Part shown: positions 1 to 7,711 of the stretch, in pieces
Position numbering within the stretch: position 1 is the first letter of the stretch
Layout: each line of letters opens with the position of its first letter
Source of the DNA: a virus
Reading direction: 5' to 3' (one strand)
Virus record (IMG/VR): IMGVR_UViG_3300044701_002925
Coordinates: 1 to 27,576 of that record
Length of the DNA: 27,576 bases
Notes under the pieces: generated by a model
What the model was told of the DNA's origin: nothing
The model's database searches: none
What the model saw: the letters and a program-made list of their open reading frames with translations, nothing else
Translations under genes and position numbers: made by a program

Positions 1-268
1 CCTTGATGTGATCTGCGATCATCTGAGCGGTCGCCGCATTAATGTTGAGGCGATTGTCGGGCGGGAAAGACCGGGGTTCTTCTTTAGCCGCTTTATCTTT
101 TACCTGAAGAGTTTTAACAGTTTTTGTTGCTGCTTCGTCAGGTTCAAGTTCTTGTTTGTAAGCGGTATAAAGGCGACCGTCCTGATCTTCGACCATGAAC
201 CAATCGCCGTTATCCCATTCACTTACAATTTTGACGCGAGCGCCAGTCTTTCTGTGCTGGTAGAGCAT
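1..268 (-). CDS. helix-hairpin-helix-like small protein (partial, 3' end outside window)
   Basis: This minus-strand frame starts at ATG 268-266 and is still open at the window edge, so only the first 89 codons are seen. The N-terminus (MLYQHRKTGARVKIVSEW) and the following 'DWFMVEDQDGRLYTAY' look like a small beta-rich domain. A charged linker follows, and the visible end 'LNINAATAQMIADHIKG' matches the helix-hairpin-helix signature of ComEA-type DNA-binding proteins ('LNINTAS..'). Similar short proteins sit beside head genes in cyanophages. The role is unproven; a neck or tail-completion function is possible from position alone. The ATG lies one base after a 10-bp hairpin, and no clear Shine-Dalgarno sequence is visible. 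Confidence 0.6.
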   Translation of the reverse strand, partial: MLYQHRKTGARVKIVSEWDNGDWFMVEDQDGRLYTAYKQELEPDEAATKTVKTLQVKDKAAKEEPRSFPPDNRLNINAATAQMIADHIK

Positions 269-269
269 A

Positions 270-294
270 AGGACCAGAAGAATATTCTGGTCCT
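270..294 (-). promoter_or_regulatory. 10-bp perfect hairpin between two late genes
   Basis: AGGACCAGAA (270-279) and TTCTGGTCCT (285-294) form a perfect 10-bp stem with a 5-nt loop. It fills the gap between the stop at 307 and the ATG at 268. No T-run follows on the minus strand, so it is not a standard intrinsic terminator. It would occlude the ribosome-binding region of the downstream gene or act as an RNA processing site. Confidence 0.6.
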
Positions 295-306
295 AGTTTA
301 CCCTAA

Positions 307-1107
307 TCAGCTAACTGTGCGACCGGTCAGATAGCCGTCGATATCTTCGTAGCCAGGAGCTTCATCCGGTTGGACGTAGCACACTTCAACCACGAGGTAA
401 CCAGTGCGGCTGGCAGATGCATCACCACTGGAGATGTAGAAACCACCGGAAGTGGTCAGGCCAGTGGTGGTGCCACGGGCGAACACCTTGAAGGTGGTAG
501 CGTCAGTCACCTGATAGTTCACCACGGAACCGGAAACGCCAGCAGCACCGGTAGCGGTGAGGAAAGCGTTGGTGCTATAAGCAGCCGAGCCACCAGCGAA
601 GAAGACTTCGCCGGGCTGGGAGCCGGAGGTGGTAGAAGCCAGGTTGGCCTGAGCCACAGATTCGCCAACGCCTGTGGAAGCCACAGGACCGCTGGAATCG
701 CGGCAGAAGCTGATCACGTTACCGGTAGCGGCATACACACCGGAAGCCACACGACCGTCGCCCCAGCCAGAAGCCACGGATACGGTAGCGCGATACACAT
801 AAGCAGGCAGGGTGGTACTACCAGAGATCACCATGCCGGTGATGTCGGGGCGGGTGTCGTCCTGGCGGTAAGGCGAAGGAACGATCACGTTGCCGGTGCC
901 GATTGCGCCGCCACCAGAGGTAGCGTTCACGGGCACATAGCCACGCTGCTGGAAGTAGCGGTAGCCAGGGATGGCCAGCACCGAAGTGGGGCCACCCTTG
1001 GAACCATCATTAACACCTGCGTAGTCGGCGTCAATGTTCTTGTACCAACCGTTCAGGGGCTCTGCCCAGTTACCGGGGTAGATTTTCTTAGCGGACAAAT
1101 AGGTCAT
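307..1107 (-). CDS. putative structural protein downstream of the major capsid gene
   Basis: A 266-aa protein directly after the major capsid gene. The start ATG (1107-1105) is preceded by AGGAAAAGATAA, a usable Shine-Dalgarno sequence. The sequence is rich in Gly, Ser, Thr, Val and Ala, with many short beta-strand-like runs, almost no Lys/Glu clusters and no signal peptide. That pattern fits a capsid decoration, minor head or fibre-like protein. Codon use is GC-rich and strongly biased like the capsid gene, which produces long antisense shadow frames and suggests high expression. The exact family is not recognised; 'head decoration or minor capsid protein' is inferred from position and composition. 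Confidence 0.7.
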   Translation of the reverse strand: MTYLSAKKIYPGNWAEPLNGWYKNIDADYAGVNDGSKGGPTSVLAIPGYRYFQQRGYVPVNATSGGGAIGTGNVIVPSPYRQDDTRPDITGMVISGSTTLPAYVYRATVSVASGWGDGRVASGVYAATGNVISFCRDSSGPVASTGVGESVAQANLASTTSGSQPGEVFFAGGSAAYSTNAFLTATGAAGVSGSVVNYQVTDATTFKVFARGTTTGLTTSGGFYISSGDASASRTGYLVVEVCYVQPDEAPGYEDIDGYLTGRTVS

Positions 1108-1143
1108 TTATCTTTTCCTAGGTATAAGGTATGTATTTAACTA

Positions 1144-2291
1144 TCAGATGTCACCATCATCTTGAACAAAGCTGTAGGCGGTAGTCACGAAGTCCTTGTT
1201 CAGGATTTCGAAGCCAGCGTACAGTTGCCAGATCAGGATGATGAAGCGGCTGAAGTCGTCGTTGTTGTTGATGAGCACCTGAGCGTTCGGGCCGCCGATG
1301 CCAACGCCGATAGCCTGAGGGCCAAAGAAGTAGCCTTGGGCAACTTCCTTAGAAGCGTAGGTGGAGCCACCGTCGAAGGAGGCGTTCACGTTCTTGATCG
1401 GGAAGTTGGTCGACTCGTAGAACTTAACGCCTTCAAACTGAACGCCGGTGGGCATCACGGGTTCACCAGCCAGGAAGTAAGCCTGACCAGCTTGGGGACC
1501 CATGTAGAAGCTGGCGTTGTTAGGCATCATGGGGTTGCCCATGTACATGCCTTGGCCAGGGTTGCCGCTGTAGCGAGCAATCTCACGGAAGTCAGGATCA
1601 CGACGCAGGTGCATCATGAAGGTAGGATCGCAGATGCAGCGATACAGACCATCAGCGAAAGTGGGGACGTTGCGCTTACGCAGGTCCTTAACCACGGTCA
1701 GCAGGTCGGTGCGCACCTGGAACTGCTGCACTTCATTGCCATACTCGGTGCCGGTGTAGGACACGCGACCAGAGGAGTCTTTGGTCTTACCACCAGCGAA
1801 ATAGTAACCGCCCTGGGTGGAGGAAGCGGCACCATTGGCTTCAGCTTTAGAGAGTTCGTCAATAAAGACGCGGTCGCGCCAACGGCGATAGTCGTCGAGC
1901 AAGGTCAGCGAACCGATGCTCTGGTGGAACATGTTCAGGTTGCCGGTGTCCAGCAGCAGGCGCTGGGCGGTAACCAGGGTTTCACGAGCAATCTTGAAGG
2001 TGCTGGGCTGGGTCGGATCGCCCGGGTCCGCAGGACCGGTGTATTCCTTCAGCACAACAAGCACCTTCTCCTTGGTGATGTTGCGGCTGTTGGCAGTACC
2101 GATGGTCTGGTCAGCAATACGCTCGCGGCTGTCCTTGGTACCAGGGGTACCCCAGAACTTGTAGCGATCCAGCTGAACGGTTTGACCGGGCTGGCGGGTG
2201 AAGTCGTGGACAACCACGGGCTCAACCGCCATTTCAGCGATGTAAGCAGGGTGGGGACGGTAGAGTTCCGCACCCAAAATCTTTGGAAAGT
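1144..2291 (-). CDS. major capsid protein, exon 2 (almost the whole protein)
   Basis: This frame encodes about 380 aa from 'FPKILGAELYRPHPAYIAEMAV' to a stop at 1144. It lies after portal and scaffold genes and has the make-up of a HK97-fold capsid protein: an N-terminal arm, 'DRYKFWGTPGTKDSRERIADQ', a long helix around 'RWRDRVFIDELSKAEANGA', and a C-terminal domain rich in Gly, Asn and Phe. It may belong to the N4-gp56/P22-like group, though I cannot confirm the family. No ATG with a ribosome-binding site opens the frame. Upstream the frame runs into a group I intron 3' end (ETRDQEN before FPKIL is intron-derived or at the junction). The 3' splice site is best placed after G2292, or alternatively after G2296. 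A TTG at 2277 is open but has no ribosome-binding sequence. Confidence 0.85.
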
Positions 2292-3116
2292 CGTTCTCCT
2301 GGTCTCTAGTTTCTTAGAGGGGTGGACTATCTCTTCATCCCTGTGGGATGCCGGACGCTAAATCTGGTATTACGTAACAAGAACGTGTTACCCCCAGTAG
2401 TCTCTGCACCTTCCAATCACGCTTGATTGGCTTGGCTCAGGATTACCCTCGTCTTTACGTTAGGGCTTCCCTGAATTCATCCGGTTTGCACTCACCAATT
2501 GCTTGATGAGGTGACAACGTTGAGCGTTCAGTTGAGGAATGCTACAGTCGTGGAAACTTGTTTATAAACAAAATGAATCCAAAACTTGTACCTGGATTTG
2601 GAAATCTTTACTTAACTGAGGAAGGAAAAGCTTTTGAAAAACAACTTGATCAAAAAAACCAAGAATATTTTGTGGAGCTTCCCATTCGTTCTACCAGTTC
2701 TTACGACCGTATTTCAGTCCTTGTAGATGGAAAAAGAGAACGTTTTCATCTTCACGTCTTGATGGCAGTTGCTTTTTTAGAGTTGGATTTACGTTCTCAT
2801 GGAACGAATAATCTTTCCCTACAAGTCGATCACATTGATAACAACAAGAGAAATAATCGAGTTGAAAATCTTGAGATCGTTACCAAACAAGAAAATTTAA
2901 CAAGGGCCTGGAAAACGGGTTGTTATAAGAACAATGGTTTTGCCAGTAAAGGAAAGCCGAAGAATTCATTGAGAAAGTTTTCTTCGGATGACGTGATTCA
3001 AATTAAAACTTTAAAAGCAGCTGGTCTTTCTTATCGAAAAATTGCTGAAAAGTTTAACTGCAATCACGTAGCTATTTACCAAATCTTGAAGGGGCAAACC
3101 TACCAGGATCTGAACT
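2292..3116 (-). ncRNA. group I intron (IA-like) in the major capsid gene, with an antisense HNH gene
   Basis: The minus strand shows the conserved group I core. The P/P4-P6 segment AATCCTGAGCCAAGCC is at 2444-2429. The R segment GGTGCAGAGACTA is at 2410-2398 and the S segment AGATAGTCC at 2332-2324; GACTA/TAGTC form P7. P3 pairs CCGGATG (2484-2478) with CGTCCGG (2357-2351). P8 is CATCCC-aca-GGGATG (2350-2336). About 40 nt between P7 and P3 can hold P7.1/P7.2, as in subgroup IA. CTCTA-agaaac-TAGAG is a P9-like hairpin, and the intron ends in G at 2292 or 2296. The 5' end is inferred near 3116-3120, which would place the HNH gene inside the intron on the opposite strand. The core is certain from sequence; the 5' boundary is not. 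Confidence 0.85.
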
Positions 3117-3118
3117 AG
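2573..3118 (+). CDS. HNH homing endonuclease (antisense to the host intron)
   Basis: A 181-aa protein opposite in direction to all neighbouring late genes. It contains an HNH_3-type nuclease core: His59/His61 in 'RFHLHVLMAVAFLE', Asp86-His87 in 'QVDHIDNNKRNNRVENLEIVT', and the conserved Asn/Glu of the last helix. The C-terminal part (about 138-178, 'FSSDDVIQIKTLKAAGLSYRKIAEKF') is a helix-turn-helix of the kind found at the end of phage homing endonucleases. These enzymes nick or cut the intron-less allele and spread the intron. The ATG at 2573 is preferred over an upstream TTG at 2558. The gene is much more AT-rich than the capsid gene around it, a sign of recent arrival. Its TAG stop (3116-3118) overlaps the proposed 5' splice site. 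Confidence 0.85.
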   Translation: MNPKLVPGFGNLYLTEEGKAFEKQLDQKNQEYFVELPIRSTSSYDRISVLVDGKRERFHLHVLMAVAFLELDLRSHGTNNLSLQVDHIDNNKRNNRVENLEIVTKQENLTRAWKTGCYKNNGFASKGKPKNSLRKFSSDDVIQIKTLKAAGLSYRKIAEKFNCNHVAIYQILKGQTYQDLN

Positions 3119-3132
3119 CTATCAATAAACAC
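3117..3132 (-). CDS. proposed exon 1 of the major capsid gene
   Basis: On the minus strand GGAGG (3147-3143) is followed after 10 nt by GTG (3132-3130), then TTT ATT GAT AGC T. Joined after T3117 to exon 2 at 2291 this reads MFIDSYFPKILGAELYRPHP in one frame. Joining after T3121 to exon 2 at 2295 gives MFIDNDFPKILGAELYRPHP, equally open. Without splicing the frame stops at once (GTG TTT ATT GAT AGC TAG), so a good ribosome-binding site would serve a 5-codon peptide. The exact 5' splice site is not settled because I could not find a convincing internal guide sequence for P1. Confidence 0.5.
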
Positions 3133-3195
3133 CTTTGTTTATCCTCCGAAATTAGGTTTTATCGGGTGAAAGACTTGGCTGTTGCCTCATCTGTA

Positions 3196-3240
3196 AAAAT
3201 TTTAACAGCCAGTAATCTATTAAGACTACTGGCTGAAAAA
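3196..3240 (-). terminator. intrinsic terminator after the scaffold gene
   Basis: On the minus strand AGCCAGTA (3234-3227 side) pairs with TACTGGCT (3214-3207) as an 8-bp stem. It is followed by GTTAAAATTTTT, giving a short T-tract. It begins just after the scaffold stop codon (3243) and precedes the capsid ribosome-binding site at 3147, so it may uncouple capsid from scaffold and portal expression. Confidence 0.6.
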
Positions 3241-3242
3241 AA

Positions 3243-4202
3243 TCACTCCATTACAAACAGTTTGTTTGCAACGGTCTGAGGCTGGGCTTGATTCAGAACA
3301 CGCCAGGCATTCTGGGGATCACGAGCCATCATCTCACTGAAATTGCCCCAGAAATTCTCGGGGGCCTGGGGAGCAGCGGCAGCCGGGGGAGCGGGCAGCT
3401 GACCCAGTTGGGGCTGAGCCACGGCTTGGGTAGGATAGCCGCGAGTCTCCAGTTGAGCTTCGTTTTCGTACACGGGATAGGGACCTTCAGGACCGAAGAA
3501 TTTCAGCGTGTAATCGCTGAGCACGTCGGGGTTGGTCAGAATTTCGTTGTAAGCCAGGTTCTCCTGGTGCTCGTTGACAGAGAACTCGGCGTAGCCTTTG
3601 ATCGTGTCAGCGGCGCGGTTTCCCCACGCGACGGCGCTGTCCAGCATTTGCTCCAGGTTTAGAGCGTAGTTGTTCAGCAGAGCCGGAGCTTCGATCCCGA
3701 ACGCGTCCATCACCTGACGGCTTTCCTGGCTCATTCCCACCAGGTCCGCGATTTGCTCCAAGGAGGGAGTCGAGGAAGTTTGGGAAGAGCTGGGCGAGGA
3801 TGCCGGGCTGGGAGACCAGGTCTGCGGAGCCGATTGTTGCGTAGCTTGGCTGCTGGGCTGTCCGTAATTGGCCGGGGTAAACTGAGTCGTCGCTGGATAC
3901 TGTTGACCCTGGAACGGGGATTGGACTGGTGCGCTCAGCAGGTTCACCACCTTGTTGAACGCCGATTCCCAAGGATTCCCCTGGGGTGCCTCCGGTTGGG
4001 ATTGGGGGGCGTACTGAATAGGGGCTGATTGGTAGCTGGGGGCCGCCTGAGGCACCGCTTGGGGGTAGCTGGTACCCACCTGATAAGCCACTGGAGCCTG
4101 CGCCGGAGCTGCCTGCGGTGCTGCCACCACGTAGCTGCTCGGAGCGACGGCCACTGGTGCTTGGCTCGTCTGTGGGATCGATTGGACGGTAGCGTCCTGC
4201 AT
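3243..4202 (-). CDS. putative scaffolding / head assembly protein
   Basis: A 319-aa protein between portal and major capsid, the usual position of a phage scaffold. The ATG (4202-4200) has a strong Shine-Dalgarno sequence (AAAAGGAGATGAGTT). Residues 1-150 are low complexity, rich in Pro, Gln, Ala and Ser. A helical region follows (about 151-235, 'SLEQIADLVGMSQESRQVMDAFGIEAPALLNNYALNLEQ' in part), then a second Pro/Ala/Gln stretch and a C-terminal tail with Trp and basic residues ('NAWRVLNQAQPQTVANKLFVME'). Disordered ends with helices in the middle suit a scaffold, but there is no motif proof. Its first 596 nt are also coding in another frame for the portal C-terminus. Confidence 0.65.
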   Translation of the reverse strand: MQDATVQSIPQTSQAPVAVAPSSYVVAAPQAAPAQAPVAYQVGTSYPQAVPQAAPSYQSAPIQYAPQSQPEAPQGNPWESAFNKVVNLLSAPVQSPFQGQQYPATTQFTPANYGQPSSQATQQSAPQTWSPSPASSPSSSQTSSTPSLEQIADLVGMSQESRQVMDAFGIEAPALLNNYALNLEQMLDSAVAWGNRAADTIKGYAEFSVNEHQENLAYNEILTNPDVLSDYTLKFFGPEGPYPVYENEAQLETRGYPTQAVAQPQLGQLPAPPAAAAPQAPENFWGNFSEMMARDPQNAWRVLNQAQPQTVANKLFVME

Positions 4203-5952
4203 AACTCATCTCCTTTTGTAAGGCTTCTAAAGTGCGATACAGATATGGGGTCAAATCCAATCGCGGGTCCGCAGCCATCGGTAAATCCGGTGATTGCGGG
4301 TGGGGGGTCTGCATCATTCCTCCCACTAAGCGAGCGAAAGCAGAGTATGCACCCTGTAATTCGTTCACCATTCTGAACGGGAACCCAGATAGCATCTCGG
4401 CCCGTTCCTCATCCGTTTTAGACGGAAAGAGGTATTTCAGTGCCTCAATGCTATCAACACCTAATTCTTGCAGATTTCGAACAACAATGGAGTTGTTGAG
4501 AATATCTTGGGTGGAATCTTCGTAAACAGGACCCAACCAACGCCATTGAACGGTGACATCACCATCGGGAATAAGGCCTAAAACACCAGGAGGAATCTGC
4601 TGGGTACGCAGACAAGCCATCATCAACTGCTTGACTTGATCTTCAAACATGCCCATGGCATCTTCGTAGGCAACAAAGTCTTCAGGCGTTGCTGTCTCTG
4701 GTAATTCCAGGGGCTTTTCAAGACCTGCAGCAGCGGCCAGGGTGTCACGGAAAAGACGTTCTTCTTGGAAAATAATCAGTTCCAAGCAACGGCAAATGCC
4801 ATAGGTATAAATAGAAATTGCTTTTTTCTTGGATGTTGCAGAAACACGTCCAAACAAAGATTTGTATTCAGTTGCAGTAACACCTGCAGAAATTGAGAGT
4901 TCATCAACGCCACCAAGGGCGGTACGGATTTCCTCTCGATACTGGCGTGCAAAAGAATTTTGGTCACCAGTGATGGCGTCAGGGACGATATAACCAACTC
5001 GGTCGTTTGGCTCCAGGTTGGCAATGATGCGTGGAACGCGGAGCTGACCATCAACACCGCGATAGACGGGATCTGCTTTGAAGCGTGACTGACTCAGGGC
5101 ACCACCGCCCATGAAACCAGAGTTAGCTGCAATAGACGGACGCTGGACAACGGTTTCGCCACCGGACTCCATTAGGTCTGTCTTGGGACGAGACGAAAGC
5201 AGTGTTGGGTTACCAAAGAACTGAACGTTCTTACGCATGGTGCGAACCATTTCGTCATGCGTACAGATGTGATTGGCTAACGCATCGAATTCACCAACGC
5301 CCTCTGTCGAGAAGCCCTTAGCGTTGTTAAAGATTTCAACGCAGGGAATAAAACCAAGAGTATTTTTAAATGTTTTTGTGCGGCCAGGGACAGATTGGTA
5401 GTTGGTGTCGAAAGAAATCTCGCCTTCAGAATGCGTTTCTTCGATTGTTTTACGTTTAATCGACAGACGGATGTAACGCTTGACGCCGCCCCGCCCCATG
5501 CCAGCCGGACCACTAAGGTTACTGACTTCAATGTCCTGCTGGAAGCCAAGGCCTTGACGAACCTTATAGCTATAAATGATGACGACTTCGTCTAGCTCAC
5601 CGTCAATATTGTAGAAACTTCTGTATTCGTGTTTACGGAAAAAGTAAAGACGGTAATTATTTTGCGTAGGACGGATGTAAAACAACCCCTGTCCATCACA
5701 AAGGAAATAATCCCAAACCGAATCAAGGCGCGTATCAAGTTGGTTGTATTTAATTACGCGATCAATAAAGTCTTTGCGTTGATTGCCAAAGTTGTCTTGG
5801 GCAGGAAAAAATTCGACACCCTGGCGGATGCCGAATAATTTCATCTGCGCAAGGTGTGCCGCAACGACGCCAGTATCGATTGAAGCTCCACCGTCTTTTT
5901 CGAGGTAGGAGTCAATGATTTCTTTAAGTCTGGCCTTTGCGTCCCCAGCCAT
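3607..5952 (-). CDS. portal protein
   Basis: A 781-aa protein of the size of P22/N4-type portals (about 725-765 aa), placed between terminase and capsid genes. The start ATG (5952-5950) overlaps the previous stop as TGATG. The first ~580 residues look like a portal: an N-terminal 'RQGVEFFPAQDNFGNQRKDFIDRVIKYN' region, a wing with many Tyr/Phe, and a helical stem region ('EEIRTALGGVDELSISAGVTATEYKSLFGR'). The last ~198 residues are Gly/Ser/Pro/Arg-rich and are read entirely inside the scaffold gene in a different frame. Because the strong scaffold ribosome-binding site lies in portal codons for QKEMSYA, both frames are open and the portal frame does not stop until 3607. The family call rests on length, context and general likeness. 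Confidence 0.75.
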   Translation of the reverse strand: MAGDAKARLKEIIDSYLEKDGGASIDTGVVAAHLAQMKLFGIRQGVEFFPAQDNFGNQRKDFIDRVIKYNQLDTRLDSVWDYFLCDGQGLFYIRPTQNNYRLYFFRKHEYRSFYNIDGELDEVVIIYSYKVRQGLGFQQDIEVSNLSGPAGMGRGGVKRYIRLSIKRKTIEETHSEGEISFDTNYQSVPGRTKTFKNTLGFIPCVEIFNNAKGFSTEGVGEFDALANHICTHDEMVRTMRKNVQFFGNPTLLSSRPKTDLMESGGETVVQRPSIAANSGFMGGGALSQSRFKADPVYRGVDGQLRVPRIIANLEPNDRVGYIVPDAITGDQNSFARQYREEIRTALGGVDELSISAGVTATEYKSLFGRVSATSKKKAISIYTYGICRCLELIIFQEERLFRDTLAAAAGLEKPLELPETATPEDFVAYEDAMGMFEDQVKQLMMACLRTQQIPPGVLGLIPDGDVTVQWRWLGPVYEDSTQDILNNSIVVRNLQELGVDSIEALKYLFPSKTDEERAEMLSGFPFRMVNELQGAYSAFARLVGGMMQTPHPQSPDLPMAADPRLDLTPYLYRTLEALQKEMSYAGRYRPIDPTDEPSTSGRRSEQLRGGSTAGSSGAGSSGLSGGYQLPPSGASGGPQLPISPYSVRPPIPTGGTPGESLGIGVQQGGEPAERTSPIPVPGSTVSSDDSVYPGQLRTAQQPSYATIGSADLVSQPGILAQLFPNFLDSLLGANRGPGGNEPGKPSGDGRVRDRSSGSAEQLRSKPGANAGQRRRVGKPRR

Positions 5953-6098
5953 CAACTATTTGCCTTTTTATCTTTATTGATCTTAGCAGCCTTCGCTTGC
6001 TTCTTCAGGCGCAACCACTTATCAAAGAATACGAGTTCGGCAGAAGAATAAAGTTCGGGATGGTTGAGCGCTTGCTTAACAAGTTTTTTAGTTTTCAT
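5952..6098 (-). CDS. small charged late protein (48 aa)
   Basis: The minus-strand ATG at 6098-6096 opens a 48-aa frame beginning MKTKKLVKQALNHPELYS. It contains 'AELVFFDKWLRLKK' and a Lys/Ala-rich tail. The stop TGA (5954-5952) overlaps the portal start as TGATG, and its own ATG overlaps the upstream gene as ATGA, so it sits in a chain of coupled genes. 'HPELYS.AEL' followed by aromatic residues recurs in small cyanophage proteins next to portal genes (from memory). It is likely a real gene because both junctions are perfect overlaps. No function can be given. Confidence 0.7.
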   Translation of the reverse strand: MKTKKLVKQALNHPELYSSAELVFFDKWLRLKKQAKAAKINKDKKANS

Positions 6099-6304
6099 TT
6101 TGACTCCTTGTAACGTTTAGCTGCGCGAGCAGCCTTGCCCGCTTTCTTAGCGGATTCCGTATTTGAAACAAATTGTTTTCCCTTGCGACTGCCGGCGCGT
6201 TTCTTCCGGTCAGTCTCCTCTCTTTCTTCTTTGGATAAAGAGGCCCATGCTTTTTCTGGCAAGTAGCGTTTTGTGTAGCCAGATTGAATTGCTTTGTCTG
6301 CCAT
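6095..6304 (-). CDS. small basic protein with a DUF5872-like C-terminal domain
   Basis: A 69-aa highly basic protein. The core 'YLPEKAWASLSKEEREETDR' and 'GSRKGKQFVSNT' is the second half of DUF5872-type proteins found in many phages and large viruses, where it normally follows a 'GGKPGQWSARKAQLL' half. Here the two halves are separate genes; the other half is at 7708-8025. The stop overlaps the next ATG by 4 nt. Its role is unknown; the charge suggests nucleic-acid binding or packaging with DNA in the head. Confidence 0.7.
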   Translation of the reverse strand: MADKAIQSGYTKRYLPEKAWASLSKEEREETDRKKRAGSRKGKQFVSNTESAKKAGKAARAAKRYKESK

Positions 6305-6307
6305 AAT

Positions 6308-7489
6308 TTACCTATTAAGATAAGGAATTTTACCTTTTAGTAATTGACCAAATGCATAACTAGCTTCATTGCCAATGGCTTTTCCTGCTCTTGCGCCCAA
6401 ATCTGTTTTGGGATTCGGTTTGACAGACGGAAGCCAAGACACGGGATTAGCAGCAGCTTTACGAGTAACAACATCACTTAAGGAACCTGATTTTCCTTGC
6501 GCAAACAATGCAGCTCCGGCTGCAACAGGGGCTGCAATCCGTGCCATAGGTTCAACCACTTTGCCAAGCATTGGTATATATCTTCCAGCCATGTTTGCGA
6601 CTGCTTCTGTGCCTGCTCCTAAAGCAATGTCTCTTGCTGCTGTAGTTGTTGCTTTTTTGTAATCATTTTTTTCAACTGATTTTGCGACTTCCGGAGTCAA
6701 AACTGAAAATGCCGCGCCAACTGTTGCGCCTGGAATATTTTCTTTTACAAGATTAACTCCGCCCTGAAAAGCACTGCCAATTGGATCGACTCCATAAAGT
6801 TGTCGTAGTTTAATAAAATCAATATCACCTGTCATTCCACGTTGGTGAAAGGGGAATCGTTTTTTTGCTTCTACAAGATACTTGGATCCTGGACGAGCCA
6901 AAACTTCGGGCTCTCCTGCCCCAGGTGTAATTAAATAGTTAAAATTGCCAGGGGAATCTGCCTGTACTTGAAACAAAGTTTTTTGTTTATTTTTTTCTAG
7001 CTCTAATTTGCTTTTGAACTCCTCCTCGCTTAAAGAAAAATCCAATGGAGCTCCTTCATTTACAAAGGGGCCTGCAATATTTACATCTGGACTAAAAGAT
7101 TTAAAACGAGAAAATGTTATTTCTTCGCCAACATTTGGTGATATATCGAGCTTAGACCCTCTGTAAAGGGGTCCTTCTTTTAAATTGTAAGAATAAATTT
7201 TATTTGGATTGGTTTGAGCTAAATTAGCCAGTTCATTAATACTATTTATAGAGGCTTCATTTTTCCAATTGGGTTCAAATTCAATGTAGTTATTTAAAAA
7301 TTCAAAAGACTGCGGATTAGCGCCTTGATTAATTAATGCGTTTTCATAAACAAAGCCATCGTCTGTTGAAAGACGATCTACAAGTTTGCTGATTTGCTCG
7401 CGACGGTATTTGGGATCTACATCTTTTTCTGAAAGATTTAAAAACTTTAATACTTCTGGAGAGCCTAGGCTGTAAGTTTGTTCTGCCAT
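6308..7489 (-). CDS. ADP-ribosyltransferase-like protein with a hydrophobic C-terminal part
   Basis: A 393-aa protein with the three-part mono-ADP-ribosyltransferase signature in order. Arg110 lies in 'GPLYRGSK'. Ser131/Ser133 lie in 'ITFSRFKSFSPDVNIAGPF', which fits the STS strand and NAD-binding region. Glu193-Pro-Glu195 lies in 'GEPEVLARPGSKYLV', the ExE motif typical of arginine-modifying enzymes. Such phage enzymes (T4 Alt, ModA, ModB) modify host proteins or attach NAD-capped RNA early in infection. Residues ~235-350 are Gly/Ala-rich and hydrophobic, like the neighbouring virion proteins, so the enzyme may be packaged and injected as T4 Alt is. The gene is clearly more AT-rich than the portal or capsid genes. 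The target is unknown. Confidence 0.75.
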   Translation of the reverse strand: MAEQTYSLGSPEVLKFLNLSEKDVDPKYRREQISKLVDRLSTDDGFVYENALINQGANPQSFEFLNNYIEFEPNWKNEASINSINELANLAQTNPNKIYSYNLKEGPLYRGSKLDISPNVGEEITFSRFKSFSPDVNIAGPFVNEGAPLDFSLSEEEFKSKLELEKNKQKTLFQVQADSPGNFNYLITPGAGEPEVLARPGSKYLVEAKKRFPFHQRGMTGDIDFIKLRQLYGVDPIGSAFQGGVNLVKENIPGATVGAAFSVLTPEVAKSVEKNDYKKATTTAARDIALGAGTEAVANMAGRYIPMLGKVVEPMARIAAPVAAGAALFAQGKSGSLSDVVTRKAAANPVSWLPSVKPNPKTDLGARAGKAIGNEASYAFGQLLKGKIPYLNR

Positions 7490-7501
7490 TACTTACTCTC
7501 T

Positions 7502-7711
7502 TTATACTTTTTGGCTACGGAATCTTCTGGAATTACTTTGAATCTCTTCCATTATTTTATCCGCACCAATCAGCATGCCTCCGGGACGCGTATTACCGGC
7601 TCGTCCAATGAAATGGGCAAGATACTCTTGAGGGTTGCCTCGAAACGAAATTGAACTTTTTGGATCAACAGCAAGATTAACTGAAAGATCTGAAATTGGT
7701 TGTTGTTTCAT
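7502..7711 (-). CDS. hypothetical protein (69 aa)
   Basis: A 69-aa frame starting MKQQPISDLSVNLAVDPKSS. It contains 'FRGNPQEYLAHFIGRAGNTRPGG' and a basic C-terminus. The ATG overlaps the stop of the preceding DUF5872-like frame as ATGA (7711-7708). This overlap matters because it indicates that translation of the interrupted gene upstream normally reaches its far end. No family recognised. Confidence 0.65.
   Translation of the reverse strand: MKQQPISDLSVNLAVDPKSSISFRGNPQEYLAHFIGRAGNTRPGGMLIGADKIMEEIQSNSRRFRSQKV

Noticed and set aside
370-1140. Long plus-strand open frame opposite the structural gene at 307-1107
   Set aside because: It is the antisense shadow of a GC-rich, codon-biased gene: His/Gly/Ala/Thr-rich, no ribosome-binding site, no domain.
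1162-2361. 399-codon plus-strand open frame opposite the major capsid gene
   Set aside because: Antisense shadow of the capsid gene; it also runs into the group I intron core, and its composition (Val/Gly/His/Ala) is not protein-like.
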